From: Fulvivirga sediminis
Lineage (GTDB): Bacteria > Bacteroidota > Bacteroidia > Cytophagales > Cyclobacteriaceae
Direction: 5' to 3'
Length of the DNA stretch: 64,000 nucleotides
NCBI RefSeq assembly: GCF_016757215.1
Contig: NZ_JAESIY010000003.1
Location: forward strand, 186,001 to 250,000
A model generated the notes under the pieces. It was not told the DNA's origin. It did no database searches and worked only from the letters and a program-made list of their open reading frames with translations. The translations under genes and the position numbers were made by a program. Shown here piece after piece: positions 1 through 8,239 of the stretch (position 1 is its first letter; the number at the start of each line of letters is the position of its first letter).

Positions 1-1215
1 CAGATAAGCAGCAAATCCTACTACTAGTAACGCTGTGGTGGTGACTAAAACTATTTTGGTGTGTACCGTTAAATGCCTGCCCTTATGTCGATATTTACTC
101 TCTCCACACCAGTCATAAAACCTTTGAGAAAAGGTATACTTAAAGCTATTGTATACATCAAATATCACAGGAAATCCTATTCCTCCTAATATAATAAGTG
201 CTGAAATGATTAGGTGTAGTGAATAAACTTGTCTTACTACAGGGTCGTATAATCCTTGAGCAAGAGTAGAAAATCCGGCATTACAAAAGGCAGATATTGA
301 ATGGAAAACAGAAAACCACACCGCTTCTCCGGGCTCTGACATTTGCTCATTAATGGTTAGAAATATAAGTATAGCTCCCAAAAGCTCTAAGAAGAGAGTA
401 AAACCAATGATTTTTAGGGTAGTCCCTACAATTTTACTCATCCGCTTTTCATTAATAAAATCTTGGATGAAAAGGGTGTTTTCTATGCTAGAATTTCGCT
501 TAAAGAAAAAGCCAAAGAAGCTGGTAAAGGTCATTATACCTAATCCGCCCACTTGAATGAGTATAAGTATTATTACCTGACCAAAGTGAGTAAAGTCTTT
601 AGATGTATCTAGCACAGCAAGGCCGGTTACACATACTGCGCTGGTAGATGTGAAAAGGGCGTCTATGAGAGAAATGCCATTATTGGTAGCCTTAGGCAGC
701 ATAAGCAGCAAAGTGCCTATCAAAATCAGTAATAAGAAACTACCTGTAAAAAGTACTGCTGGGTTAAGATCAAGCTTTTGAAACTGCAATGAGCGCTTGG
801 AAAATTCGATAATAAAAAGCACTATAACATGAAACCTGATAATAGAAAGGTCTGATGCGATGCCTCCAATGATCAGCTTACTTTCCTCTCCTTCAGGCAC
901 TAACCAGTGAAAGAAAAGAATAATCACCAATATGGCGAATAAAAAATATTCAGAAAATAGTATCTTTTTTGTCGACTTACCGTACAGAAAAGTAGTTATT
1001 ACCCTTACAGACAAGGTGGCAATAAAACTGAAGATACAGATTAAGTAATAGAATTGGATACTGTCAGTAGCCCATTCTGGTAGCTTAAAGCCTGCTTCTA
1101 CTATCACACTAATAAAAGCGATGAGGCTAATAAAAAACAGTCCCTTGTCAAGCATCCAAGCCAAGCATCTGGAAAATATGCCCGTAGGCTTATCAATGTC
1201 GATGTTGTTAAACAA
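1..1215 (-). CDS. TrkH/KtrB-family potassium uptake membrane protein (partial, C-terminus beyond window)
   Basis: The reverse strand is open from the window edge to about 1215 and encodes some 405 residues of a polytopic membrane protein. Two P-loop selectivity-filter segments typical of the TrkH/KtrB superfamily are visible: TSTSAVCVTGLA and, further on, HSISAFCNAGFS, each after a membrane helix, plus GGLGIMTF between them. Such proteins form the K+ (or Na+-coupled K+) translocating subunit in the inner membrane and need a cytosolic TrkA/KtrA partner, which is not in the window. An in-frame stop lies just upstream of 1221. The first start codons after it are TTG at 1221 and 1215, and the first ATG is at 1155. 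I prefer TTG 1215 because residues after it look coding, but ATG 1155 is possible. Confidence 0.85.
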   Translation of the reverse strand, partial: MFNNIDIDKPTGIFSRCLAWMLDKGLFFISLIAFISVIVEAGFKLPEWATDSIQFYYLICIFSFIATLSVRVITTFLYGKSTKKILFSEYFLFAILVIILFFHWLVPEGEESKLIIGGIASDLSIIRFHVIVLFIIEFSKRSLQFQKLDLNPAVLFTGSFLLLILIGTLLLMLPKATNNGISLIDALFTSTSAVCVTGLAVLDTSKDFTHFGQVIILILIQVGGLGIMTFTSFFGFFFKRNSSIENTLFIQDFINEKRMSKIVGTTLKIIGFTLFLELLGAILIFLTINEQMSEPGEAVWFSVFHSISAFCNAGFSTLAQGLYDPVVRQVYSLHLIISALIILGGIGFPVIFDVYNSFKYTFSQRFYDWCGESKYRHKGRHLTVHTKIVLVTTTALLVVGFAAYL

Positions 1216-1321
1216 CTTCAATGTATAGAGTTTCTAAATTGCGGGCGCAAATATCGAAAGATTTGGCGCATGGTACAAGGGATGTTCAATTAATTATAAA
1301 TTCAGACATAGTGGATAATAA

Positions 1322-1355
1322 AAAAAGAGACTGTTTGTTGATGCAGTCTCTTTTT
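1322..1355 (-). terminator. Rho-independent terminator
   Basis: A perfect 12-bp inverted repeat (AAAAAGAGACTG / CAGTCTCTTTTT) with a 10-nt loop is followed by a T-tract on either strand. It lies directly downstream of the lipoprotein gene ending at 1377 and upstream of the TrkH gene, so it mainly separates these two reverse-strand genes. Confidence 0.85.
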
Positions 1356-1376
1356 CAGGGTGATAACTATATTATG

Positions 1377-1916
1377 TTAGAGCTTAATAGTAGCGAATTT
1401 GCCAGAAACAGTTCCGGTAAGTTTTTTTCCATTACTTAAAGTAAGATTATAAACAAGAGTGTAGTTGTCACCACCGCCAGTTACTACAATAGTGCCCCCT
1501 GTGGCCGAATAGGTGTTATCGTCTTCGTTAATTTTACCGTTTCCATCACTGTCTATAGTAATAGATGCAGAGTAGAAGTAAAAATCATCAGCTTCAGGAT
1601 CATCAAAAAAAGACATGTATGTGAAGGTGCCTGTCTGAAAAGATGTTCCTGGCGAATATAATTCAGAGTAAACTGTTACGGTGCCCGTTACTGTCTCATC
1701 GGCGATATTTGCTGTGCCATCGTGTGCTGTGAAGTCAATATTGTAATGCCCGTCTTCAGCGCCGTAATCAAACATGAATCCATTAGTCAGGCTGTAATCT
1801 TTGCCGTCGTAGGTTACGGTGCCATTGGCTGTTGCGGTATCTCCGTCATCATCGGAGCCACAGGAGAAGAGTAGGGGCAATAAAACTACATAGCTAAAAA
1901 ATAATACCTTTTTCAT
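1377..1916 (-). CDS. Small Asp-rich surface lipoprotein of unknown function
   Basis: The protein has 179 residues. A signal peptide ends in a lipobox (LLFSCGSDDD). The acidic run right after the Cys is the lipoprotein export signal known in Bacteroidota, so surface exposure is likely. The rest is rich in Thr, Gly, Tyr and Asp with alternating beta-strand-like stretches and a DSDGNGKINEDD segment that resembles a calcium-binding loop. It resembles the many small beta-sandwich lipoproteins of this phylum, but I recognise no named family. It is transcribed away from the TonB receptor at 2171, with a 254-bp AT-rich divergent region between them, and is followed by a strong terminator. Confidence 0.75.
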   Translation of the reverse strand: MKKVLFFSYVVLLPLLFSCGSDDDGDTATANGTVTYDGKDYSLTNGFMFDYGAEDGHYNIDFTAHDGTANIADETVTGTVTVYSELYSPGTSFQTGTFTYMSFFDDPEADDFYFYSASITIDSDGNGKINEDDNTYSATGGTIVVTGGGDNYTLVYNLTLSNGKKLTGTVSGKFATIKL

Positions 1917-2170
1917 AATTCGTTTTTGTTTAGTGGTATGTTTTAAAATTATTAAAAAGGGTAATTGGGTTGATTATTAATAAGTTAGTTAAAATTAGAT
2001 GGTTTTTAAACTAAGAAAGCCTGGATAATCATATTGCTATTACTTATGTGATAAAATAAGTTAAAATCAATGATGGCTATTAAATTATCATGTTCAATAA
2101 TTATGAATTATAATTTAGATAAACCTAAAAAATAAATTAATTTTATTTAAAAATAATTTAAGCCTATTAT

Positions 2171-4420
2171 ATGAAGTGGTATATTTTATGTTTTTCAACG
2201 CTAATTGGATTTAGTGGATTTTCTCAAAAGTCGGTTATCAATGGGCAGGTTCAATCTGATGGCAAAGGGGTGGCTTTTGCTAATGTATATATACAGTCAA
2301 TAGCTCAAGGTACCGCTGCGGATGCCTCAGGTAATTTTACTTTGCGAAATATTCCTTTTGGAGAGTACAATCTTCGCGTATCCAGTATAGGCTATGAAAC
2401 TTACATTATGAATTTGCAAGTGAGTAGTGCCGAAGTAGTGTTAATGATAGAGTTAAAAGAGGATAAGGCAACGCTTGATGAGGTAGTAGTCACAGGCACA
2501 ATGAAAGAGGTAAGCAGGTCAGAGAGTCCGGTGCCTGTTGAGATCATTACGCCGCAACTTTTTAAGAAAAATCCTACTCCAAACTTATTTGAAGCCATAG
2601 GCATGATTAATGGCGTGCGACCTCAGCTGAACTGTAATGTGTGTAATACCGGAGATATTCATATCAATGGTATGGAAGGACCTTATACCATGATGCTGAT
2701 TGATGGTATGCCAATAGTAAGTGCTTTATCTACGGTATATGGACTTAGCGGTATTCCTAACAGTATGGTAGAAAGGGTCGAGATAGTGAAAGGGCCGGCT
2801 TCATCATTATATGGCTCTGAAGCTATGGGAGGCATTGTAAATGTAATTACCAAAGAGGTGGATAAGGCTCCTTTACTGAGTACCGATTTAATGGGCACCA
2901 GCTGGCAGGAACTGAATTTAGATTTGGCCCTGAAGCAAACAATTGGTAAAACTCAGGGGCTGTTAGGCATTAACTATTTTCATTATCAAAATCCTATCGA
3001 TAATAATGATGACAATTTTACAGATATGACATTGCAAAAGCGGCTGTCAGTGTTTAATAAATGGAATTTTAAAAGAAATGCGCAAAAGGAGGCTACTGTG
3101 GCTCTTCGCTATGTGTATGAGGATAGGTGGGGTGGTGAGATGCATTGGGATAAAGCCTGGCGAGGTAGCGATAAGGTGTATGGGGAGAGCATTTATACCA
3201 AAAGGATTGAGCTAATAAGTAAATATCAATGGCCTTTGAAGGAGAAAGTTTATACCCAACTTTCTTATAATTGGCATAATCAGGATTCTTGGTACGGAAA
3301 TACGCCTTACGAGGCTAAGCAGCAAGTGGCATTTTTGCAGACCTTTTGGGATAAATCTCTCTCAGATCAGCATAGCTTATTATTAGGAGCATCATTTAGA
3401 TATACTTATTATGATGATAATACGCCTGCTACTGCTAGCGCTGATGGCTTAGATAATGATCCGTCAAACACTCCGCTTCCAGGTCTTTTCATTCAGGATG
3501 AATGGAGGCTTTCTGATCACCATAAGCTGCTTGTAGGGTACAGATATGACTATGATCAGGTGCATGGCAGTATTAATTCACCCCGGTTGGCCTATAAGTT
3601 CTCTCATAATAAAAGGCATATTTTAAGAACGAGCTTTGGTACTGGTTTTAGGGTGGTTAATTTATTTACTGAAGATCATGCTGCTCTTACCGGAGCAAGA
3701 GAAGTAGTAATAACTGAAGCACTTAGTCCAGAGAGATCAATTAATGGTAATATCAATTATGAAATAAAATTTCCAGCTGATAGCTGGTATCTTGGTTTGG
3801 ATGTGACTGGCTTTTACTCCTATTTCACTAATAAGATTGTCGGTGATTTTGATTCTGATCCCAATAAGATTATTTATGATAATTTGGATGGCCATGCTAT
3901 ATCCAGAGGAGTGTCTTTAAATATGGACTTTTCTTTTAATGTGCCTTTTAAGTTAATGGCAGGGGTGTCTTTCATGGATGTCTACCAGGTGGAGGAAGAT
4001 GATAATGGTACCGAAAGTAAAATTCAACAGCTGCATGCACCGAAGTGGTCAGGTACTTTTACAGGTACTTATACTTTTCCTTCTTATTGGGAGCTTGATC
4101 TTACTGGTCAGTGGAATGGCCCCATGAGGTTGCCTATTTTACCTCATGATTACAGGCCGGAGTATTCACCCTGGTTTGCAGTGGTAAATATACAGTTAAC
4201 AAAAAAGGTGTCTCAGAAGCTCGAGCTATACGGTGGATTGAAGAACATTTTCAATTTTGTTCCTAAAGACCCTATTATGCGGCCATTTGATCCTTTTGAT
4301 AGACAAGCGGATGACCCCATCAATAATCCTAATGGCTATACCTTTGACCCATCCTATAACTATGCTTCTATGCAAGGTATTAGAGGTTTTTTAGGGGTAA
4401 GATATCGTGTTTTAGATTGA
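2171..4420 (+). CDS. TonB-dependent outer-membrane receptor with carboxypeptidase-like N-terminal domain
   Basis: The 749-residue protein has a signal peptide (about 1-18), a CarboxypepD_reg-like beta-sandwich (about 22-105), a plug domain (about 110-230, with LIDGMPI and the typical VERVEIVKGPASSLYGSEAMGG) and a 22-strand-type barrel ending in GVRYRVLD. The plug carries a CNVC pair (QLNCNVCNTGD) seen in a subgroup of Bacteroidota siderophore- or metal-type receptors. No SusD partner follows, so a small ligand such as a chelated metal, cofactor or siderophore is more likely than a glycan; this is inference. A weak TTTAG/CTAAA inverted repeat at 2114-2129 could be a metal-regulator site. The gene converges on the SdpI-like gene with 6 bp between stops. 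Confidence 0.88.
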   Translation: MKWYILCFSTLIGFSGFSQKSVINGQVQSDGKGVAFANVYIQSIAQGTAADASGNFTLRNIPFGEYNLRVSSIGYETYIMNLQVSSAEVVLMIELKEDKATLDEVVVTGTMKEVSRSESPVPVEIITPQLFKKNPTPNLFEAIGMINGVRPQLNCNVCNTGDIHINGMEGPYTMMLIDGMPIVSALSTVYGLSGIPNSMVERVEIVKGPASSLYGSEAMGGIVNVITKEVDKAPLLSTDLMGTSWQELNLDLALKQTIGKTQGLLGINYFHYQNPIDNNDDNFTDMTLQKRLSVFNKWNFKRNAQKEATVALRYVYEDRWGGEMHWDKAWRGSDKVYGESIYTKRIELISKYQWPLKEKVYTQLSYNWHNQDSWYGNTPYEAKQQVAFLQTFWDKSLSDQHSLLLGASFRYTYYDDNTPATASADGLDNDPSNTPLPGLFIQDEWRLSDHHKLLVGYRYDYDQVHGSINSPRLAYKFSHNKRHILRTSFGTGFRVVNLFTEDHAALTGAREVVITEALSPERSINGNINYEIKFPADSWYLGLDVTGFYSYFTNKIVGDFDSDPNKIIYDNLDGHAISRGVSLNMDFSFNVPFKLMAGVSFMDVYQVEEDDNGTESKIQQLHAPKWSGTFTGTYTFPSYWELDLTGQWNGPMRLPILPHDYRPEYSPWFAVVNIQLTKKVSQKLELYGGLKNIFNFVPKDPIMRPFDPFDRQADDPINNPNGYTFDPSYNYASMQGIRGFLGVRYRVLD

Positions 4421-4426
4421 CATTAT

Positions 4427-5077
4427 TCAGCTGGTTTGCTTGAGATGGAATGCATAAGAATAAATAATGGGTACAATAGCAAATATTGCTACGCCTGCTA
4501 TACACAGCGGCATAGATAAGTTTGAGGGTGTGATAAGTACTAAAAGAAGAAAAAGAATACTTCCATATACCCATAATCTTGCTGTAACCCGGTGCGTTTT
4601 CTTCCAATTTTCTTTGCTGCGTAGCGTCCAGGGTGTTCTTATGCCTATAAAATAGTTCTGCTTTACAGATTGTAGGTAGTTGCCCAAAATGCAGAAAAGC
4701 ATCAGAAGCAGGTAGGGGAGGTAGTCGTTTATATTTAGATTTTGGTTAATAGAGGAGAGTAGCGTGAAACACATCACGACGGAAAGAAGTACCAGGATAG
4801 AAAGCTGTACCCAAAAATATTTGTTTCCCATTTTCTGAATCTGTTGCTTTTTTTTTGTGAAAAGAGGCGCTAGCTTAAAGGTGGTGTAAGTGAGCAGTAA
4901 AATAGCTCCGAAAATATAGGGTACGGTAGTTTTTGAGGCCCAATCATCTGCCTCCCCATTAATGTTAAAATGTATGGGAATTTCTTCAGGCAGTTTGTTC
5001 CACAGATAGGCTAACAGGACAAAGGGTAGTGCTAATATAAATAAAAGGAATATTTCTTTTTCGATGGAGTGTTTCAT
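4427..5077 (-). CDS. SdpI/YhfL-family membrane protein (DUF1648 plus SdpI domain), immunity-type
   Basis: The protein has 216 residues and about six predicted membrane helices. The N-terminal DUF1648 signature is visible as IPIHFNINGEAD, and the C-terminal SdpI domain as NYFIGIRTPWTLRSKENW followed by THR. In Bacillus subtilis SdpI gives immunity to the SdpC cannibalism toxin and also relays the signal that titrates the SdpR repressor to the membrane. Here the gene overlaps the upstream ArsR-type repressor gene by 4 bp (ATGA), the same regulator-immunity pairing. No sdpC-like toxin gene is visible in the window, so the protein may protect against foreign toxins or envelope stress. Family assignment is firm; role is inferred. 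Confidence 0.85.
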   Translation of the reverse strand: MKHSIEKEIFLLFILALPFVLLAYLWNKLPEEIPIHFNINGEADDWASKTTVPYIFGAILLLTYTTFKLAPLFTKKKQQIQKMGNKYFWVQLSILVLLSVVMCFTLLSSINQNLNINDYLPYLLLMLFCILGNYLQSVKQNYFIGIRTPWTLRSKENWKKTHRVTARLWVYGSILFLLLVLITPSNLSMPLCIAGVAIFAIVPIIYSYAFHLKQTS

Positions 5078-5337
5078 GGTTTTTTGGTTTTTAGGTTAAT
5101 CATCCAGGCTAATAAATCATCTATTACGGTAGTGCTCAGACTATAAATTACGAATTGACCCTGCTTTTCAGAATTTACTAATTCTGCTTGCTTAAGCAAG
5201 TCTAAATGGTGAGAAATGCTAGGTTTCCCCATATTAAAATGATCAGCGATTTCCCCAGCACTCATGTCTTTCTGCTTCAGTAGCTCCAGTATTTCTCTGC
5301 GCGTATGGTCATTTAGCGCCTTAAAAGCCTTGTTCAT
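5074..5337 (-). CDS. ArsR/SdpR-family autorepressor
   Basis: The protein is 87 residues long, a compact winged helix-turn-helix of the ArsR family. It begins MNKAFKALNDHTRREILELL, with the recognition region KPSISHHLDLLKQAELV and a wing containing GQFVIYSL. There are no Cys or His clusters for metal sensing, which fits the SdpR subgroup rather than arsenical or metal sensors. It is the first gene of a two-gene operon with the SdpI-like gene, overlapping it by 4 bp. Known family behaviour is repression of its own operon until the membrane partner sequesters it. A 12-bp palindrome just upstream is a plausible operator. Confidence 0.87.
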   Translation of the reverse strand: MNKAFKALNDHTRREILELLKQKDMSAGEIADHFNMGKPSISHHLDLLKQAELVNSEKQGQFVIYSLSTTVIDDLLAWMINLKTKKP

Positions 5338-5352
5338 ATTATTAATTTACTG

Positions 5353-5364
5353 ATATTTAAATAT
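5353..5364. promoter_or_regulatory. Candidate SdpR operator palindrome
   Basis: ATATTTAAATAT is a perfect 12-bp palindrome 16 bp upstream of the repressor start, flanked by a further ATATTT/AAATAT-like half site (GATATTTGTC on the reverse strand). Its location at the promoter of an autoregulated ArsR-type gene supports an operator role; the AT-rich context weakens it. Confidence 0.4.
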
Positions 5365-5474
5365 TTTGACAAATATCGAAATAATTTTTTTGGTATAAGT
5401 TGGTGTTGTTTGTTTGCTTGTGTGAGGAGGATGATGTTGAATAATGGATTTTTCTAAATCAATATAATTTACAA

Positions 5475-5999
5475 TTAAGTAGAAAGATCTTCTTTATAAG
5501 AAAGGAACCATTTTTCCTGCTTTTTAATAAAGTAATAATGTACATTGATTCCATTATCAATTCCTAATAACAAGATTTTAGCTGTGTCTGTAAAGATATT
5601 TACCTCTTGTTTGTATGCATCAATTTCTCTAGTGGCATAGTCTTTTTTGTATTCAAAACGGAGATGATGCCAATCTTTAAGAGCCTTTTCTTCTTCTATC
5701 ATACTATCGTCATAAATGTCAAGATATTTTTCCTTGAATGGGAATAATGTTCTTGAAACTTGAAATAGGGAATCGGATTTAAATCTCTCAAAGAACACAT
5801 TAAAGTCTTCTTTAGCTTGTGTATGGATTTCGATAGAAGTTAAAAAAGTATGCCTTTCGAATAATCTATAAATGAGAGCATGCCTAAGATGGCTGTTGTT
5901 AATATTAGGTGAAAGTGATGCATGGTTTAGTCTTCTGATTTTATGTAGCTGTAAATATGATAGATCGAATTGAATTTTGCGTACTGTTAAGAGTAACAA
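5475..5999 (-). CDS. DUF4348-like small secreted protein, apparent N-terminal frameshift
   Basis: The open frame gives 174 residues, of which the part from about residue 62 (EDFNVFFERFKSDSLFQVSR, then FPFKE) resembles Bacteroidota DUF4348-type secreted proteins. The first 55 or so residues of this frame do not look like a signal peptide. In the neighbouring frame an ATG at 5923 opens a signal-like sequence (MHHFHLILTTAILGMLSF) that ends at a stop at 5840-5842, right next to an A6 run (5842-5847; T6 on the coding strand). One extra T there would join the two into a protein with a signal peptide. I read this as a real or sequencing indel. Function is unknown. The neighbourhood is a stretch of orphan genes. 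Confidence 0.55.
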   Translation of the reverse strand: MLLLTVRKIQFDLSYLQLHKIRRLNHASLSPNINNSHLRHALIYRLFERHTFLTSIEIHTQAKEDFNVFFERFKSDSLFQVSRTLFPFKEKYLDIYDDSMIEEEKALKDWHHLRFEYKKDYATREIDAYKQEVNIFTDTAKILLLGIDNGINVHYYFIKKQEKWFLSYKEDLST

Positions 6000-6267
6000 G
6001 TATATTCTGTTTAGTGGAATAGCTAAATCACAATTCTATTCTGATTGCACCCTCCTCTGGCATTTATAACACCCTGATCATGGATTACATAAAGGCTAGG
6101 CTTACAAATGGAGAATTTATAGATCCATATATACTTGATGGACGTGTCAAATGGTAGGTAGTGACATAGTTAGAAGCGGAATAACCAAATTCTATTAAGG
6201 TTTAATTATTGGAACTAACAATATTTATTATTCGTTTTTTTTACATATTTTATATTTTCGTAAAGCC

Positions 6268-6426
6268 ATGAAAGTTGAAGTTTTTGCTACAATCGAAGAA
6301 ATGAAGTCAGACAGAGTTCCTAGAGAATCATCTGAGAAGGAGATTATTGAGCAAAGACAATTCGTAAAAGGGTTTAAAAAGGCTAGAATCCGTAATATAA
6401 AAAGGAACAATTCACTTCCCCATTAA
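6268..6426 (+). CDS. Small basic protein preceding a nucleotidyltransferase (possible partner/antitoxin)
   Basis: This 52-codon ORF starts MKVEVFATIEEMKSDRVPRE and continues with a charged, helix-prone sequence ending in a basic tail (KKARIRNIKRN). It lies 37 bp upstream of the nucleotidyltransferase-fold gene on the same strand. Its charged helical make-up and two-gene arrangement are reminiscent of small partners encoded next to Bacteroidota nucleotidyltransferase proteins, some of which are toxin-antitoxin-like. I cannot name a family. The following frame is open from 6401, overlapping the end of this gene, so a frameshifted single gene is an alternative. Confidence 0.5.
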   Translation: MKVEVFATIEEMKSDRVPRESSEKEIIEQRQFVKGFKKARIRNIKRNNSLPH

Positions 6427-6463
6427 TGCCATCTCTGACGTAGGATACATAAAAAGTCTTGAA

Positions 6464-6949
6464 TTGCTAGATAATATTGTTGCTGAATTAGAAAGTAACA
6501 TGGTGGGTTACATGATTGTTGGTGGTACAGCGGTCAATATTCATGGGTTTCACCGATTATCAATTAACCTTCCAAAAGATATACTTTATGATTTTGATAT
6601 TTGGTATAATCCCACAATTGATAATTTTTATAGGCTAACTTCTGCACTTGGTAACATTCAACCTGAGAGTAGAAAAGAGTTAAAAGCAATAATATTTGAT
6701 CCTAAAAGAGCATTTTTAAGAATCACTAAAAAGCCTTTTAAGCTTGAATTATTGCCTGAGATTGCAGGGTTCGACAAAAGGAACTATAAAGAGGTGAAAA
6801 GTAGATCAATAAAGTTTGTGATTAATAAAAGCGAAGCCACCATTATAGGCTTTGATGATCTTATTTATGTTAAAAAATCTACTAATAGAGAAATAGACAA
6901 GAGAGATGTAGAAGAGCTGGAGAAAGTGAAGAAGAAGAACACAAAATGA
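6464..6949 (+). CDS. Nucleotidyltransferase-fold protein (MNT/AbiEii-like)
   Basis: The protein has 161 residues from a TTG start. The polymerase-beta nucleotidyltransferase signature is visible as VGGTAVNIHGF (Gly pair at about 20-21) followed by YDFDIWYNP, giving the metal-binding pair D43 and D45. A third acidic strand is plausible near FKLELLPEI, and the C-terminal IGFDDLIYVKK matches the conserved end of this family. Such proteins transfer nucleotides to proteins or RNA, often in toxin-antitoxin or defence modules, but many are uncharacterised. There is no in-frame ATG near the expected N-terminus (the next is at residue 13), so either TTG 6464 is used or translation is coupled to the small upstream gene. 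No HEPN partner is seen. Confidence 0.7.
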   Translation: MLDNIVAELESNMVGYMIVGGTAVNIHGFHRLSINLPKDILYDFDIWYNPTIDNFYRLTSALGNIQPESRKELKAIIFDPKRAFLRITKKPFKLELLPEIAGFDKRNYKEVKSRSIKFVINKSEATIIGFDDLIYVKKSTNREIDKRDVEELEKVKKKNTK

Positions 6950-7110
6950 CGTTTCTTCATTATATCGTTGATATAGTTAATTTTTTGGTAATCGAGGGTT
7001 AATTAATTCTGATTAGAGCAAACTTCACAAACATTTTCCAATACGCACTTGATAGATTTTAAAACATTAAAAAAGAATCTCCCAATAAAGACCTTGACCA
7101 ATAACACTAA

Positions 7111-7647
7111 ATGATGATTATCAAAAAGCTATTATTCATAGCCATAGCATCGCTTACAGTATTTTTGATTTGCTCATTTGTATTCTTAAATCAGACAGTG
7201 GATATTACTTGTACAGATCATAATTGTTCGGGGGAATATCAGGGGGAAGAGTTTATAAATGGTGATGATATTGCGCATCAATTCTCGAATAAAATGTCTC
7301 GAATTGTAGGGGATAAGCTTAAAGAGCTTTTCAAAAATGAAAAGTACTCCAAAGTGGATTTCGATAACATTGAAATGAGTACATTAGGTATGGGATCAGG
7401 AAAGGTTATTTATTATCTCAAAATACCATTTATTAGAGTAGAAAATAAGTGCGACGCTTATACCTCATTCGATCATGTAGGAGGGTGGAATCATGCCCCT
7501 GCTCTCTCACAAAGAAAACAACAATTACAGAAAGCATTAAAACCCAATCATATACTTGACATTAGTGATCTAAAAACTACTCCAGAAGGCTTGCAGGAGC
7601 ATTGGATTCAATGGAAAAATAAAATCACTCAATCAATGTGTGATTGA
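7111..7647 (+). CDS. Membrane-anchored protein of unknown function
   Basis: The protein has 178 residues with one N-terminal hydrophobic segment (about 5-28, KLLFIAIASLTVFLICSFVF), most likely a signal anchor that leaves the rest in the periplasm. The soluble part contains four Cys (CTDHNC early, one mid-protein and one near the end), which could form disulfides. I recognise no family. A second Met at residue 2 gives an equivalent start. It lies alone between the nucleotidyltransferase gene and a gene fragment, in a region that looks accessory. Small periplasmic proteins in such settings are sometimes immunity proteins, but nothing here proves it. Confidence 0.6.
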   Translation: MMIIKKLLFIAIASLTVFLICSFVFLNQTVDITCTDHNCSGEYQGEEFINGDDIAHQFSNKMSRIVGDKLKELFKNEKYSKVDFDNIEMSTLGMGSGKVIYYLKIPFIRVENKCDAYTSFDHVGGWNHAPALSQRKQQLQKALKPNHILDISDLKTTPEGLQEHWIQWKNKITQSMCD

Positions 7648-7659
7648 AAAATGGCGTAA

Positions 7660-7797
7660 AAACTAACTAACTCTCGTTGGTACGCATTTGATCACAGCAA
7701 TAACGGCTCTGTACCTGCAGGCTGGTTAGCTAGTATTTATTCATTAGGTTTGCGTAAACATGCTAAGGCATATTATTTTTTCATGTGCCATTCATGA
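7660..7797 (+). pseudogene. C-terminal fragment of an unidentified protein
   Basis: A 45-codon open stretch without a start codon reads SRWYAFDHSNNGSVPAGWLA and continues for about 22 more residues to a stop. The composition is protein-like, quite unlike random AT-rich DNA, and it sits immediately before a small acidic-tailed orphan gene. It looks like the 3' remnant of a larger gene, possibly a polymorphic toxin whose immunity gene follows. That link is inference only. Confidence 0.35.
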
Positions 7798-7823
7798 TAG
7801 AAACTTAAAAATCGATATCAACG

Positions 7824-8219
7824 ATGCTTGCTATCATTCCTAAAAAAAATATTTCTACAGGAGACTTGAAAACGCTCCGAAGCATTTCTAATGTATCAAT
7901 TTCTGAAATTAAACAAGCTGCTGTTGATCAAAAGCCTATTAAATTATTTAAAGAATTTGAAGGTTCATGGGAGGTTGATAGGTTAGAATTAGCCCGACTA
8001 GTGAAAGAGATAAGTGAAGTGCAGGATTTGCCATATCAGCTGGCTTTAGTGGAAGATTTGGAAATTATGGAATTTTTGTCTGCAGAGAAGCTGTACGACT
8101 ATTTAAGGCATTTGCGCGAGATCGAATTAGAAACTCAAAGAAATTCGGATCTCGAGAATGGATATATTTCAAGTCCGGATGATTTTGAGCCACATGATGA
8201 AGATTGGGTAGTTGTTTAG
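7824..8219 (+). CDS. Small acidic protein of unknown function (possible immunity protein)
   Basis: The protein has 131 residues, no signal peptide and no membrane segment, so it is probably cytosolic. It is helix-rich (EVDRLELARLVKEISEV, then SAEKLYDYLRHLREIELETQ) and ends in an acidic tail (SSPDDFEPHDEDW). I recognise no family. It follows a C-terminal gene fragment on the same strand by 26 bp. Small cytosolic acidic orphan proteins downstream of toxin-like fragments are often immunity proteins, but here that is only a suggestion from position and composition. A non-coding stretch of about 730 bp follows. Confidence 0.6.
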   Translation: MLAIIPKKNISTGDLKTLRSISNVSISEIKQAAVDQKPIKLFKEFEGSWEVDRLELARLVKEISEVQDLPYQLALVEDLEIMEFLSAEKLYDYLRHLREIELETQRNSDLENGYISSPDDFEPHDEDWVVV

Positions 8220-8239
8220 CTACCAAAAGCCTATCATCT

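Noticed and set aside
2114-2129. TTTAG-N6-CTAAA inverted repeat upstream of the first TonB receptor as a fourth member of the iron operator set
   Set aside because: Spacing is 6 rather than 7 and the central TAA is shifted, so it does not align well with the three other sites; kept only as a remark.
6079-6156. 25-codon ORF MDYIKARLTNGEFIDPYILD
   Set aside because: Too short to support, no neighbour or family evidence; could be a decayed gene end.
6228-6410. 60-codon reverse-strand frame
   Set aside because: It is antisense to the small ORF at 6268-6426, which has the better start, composition and context.
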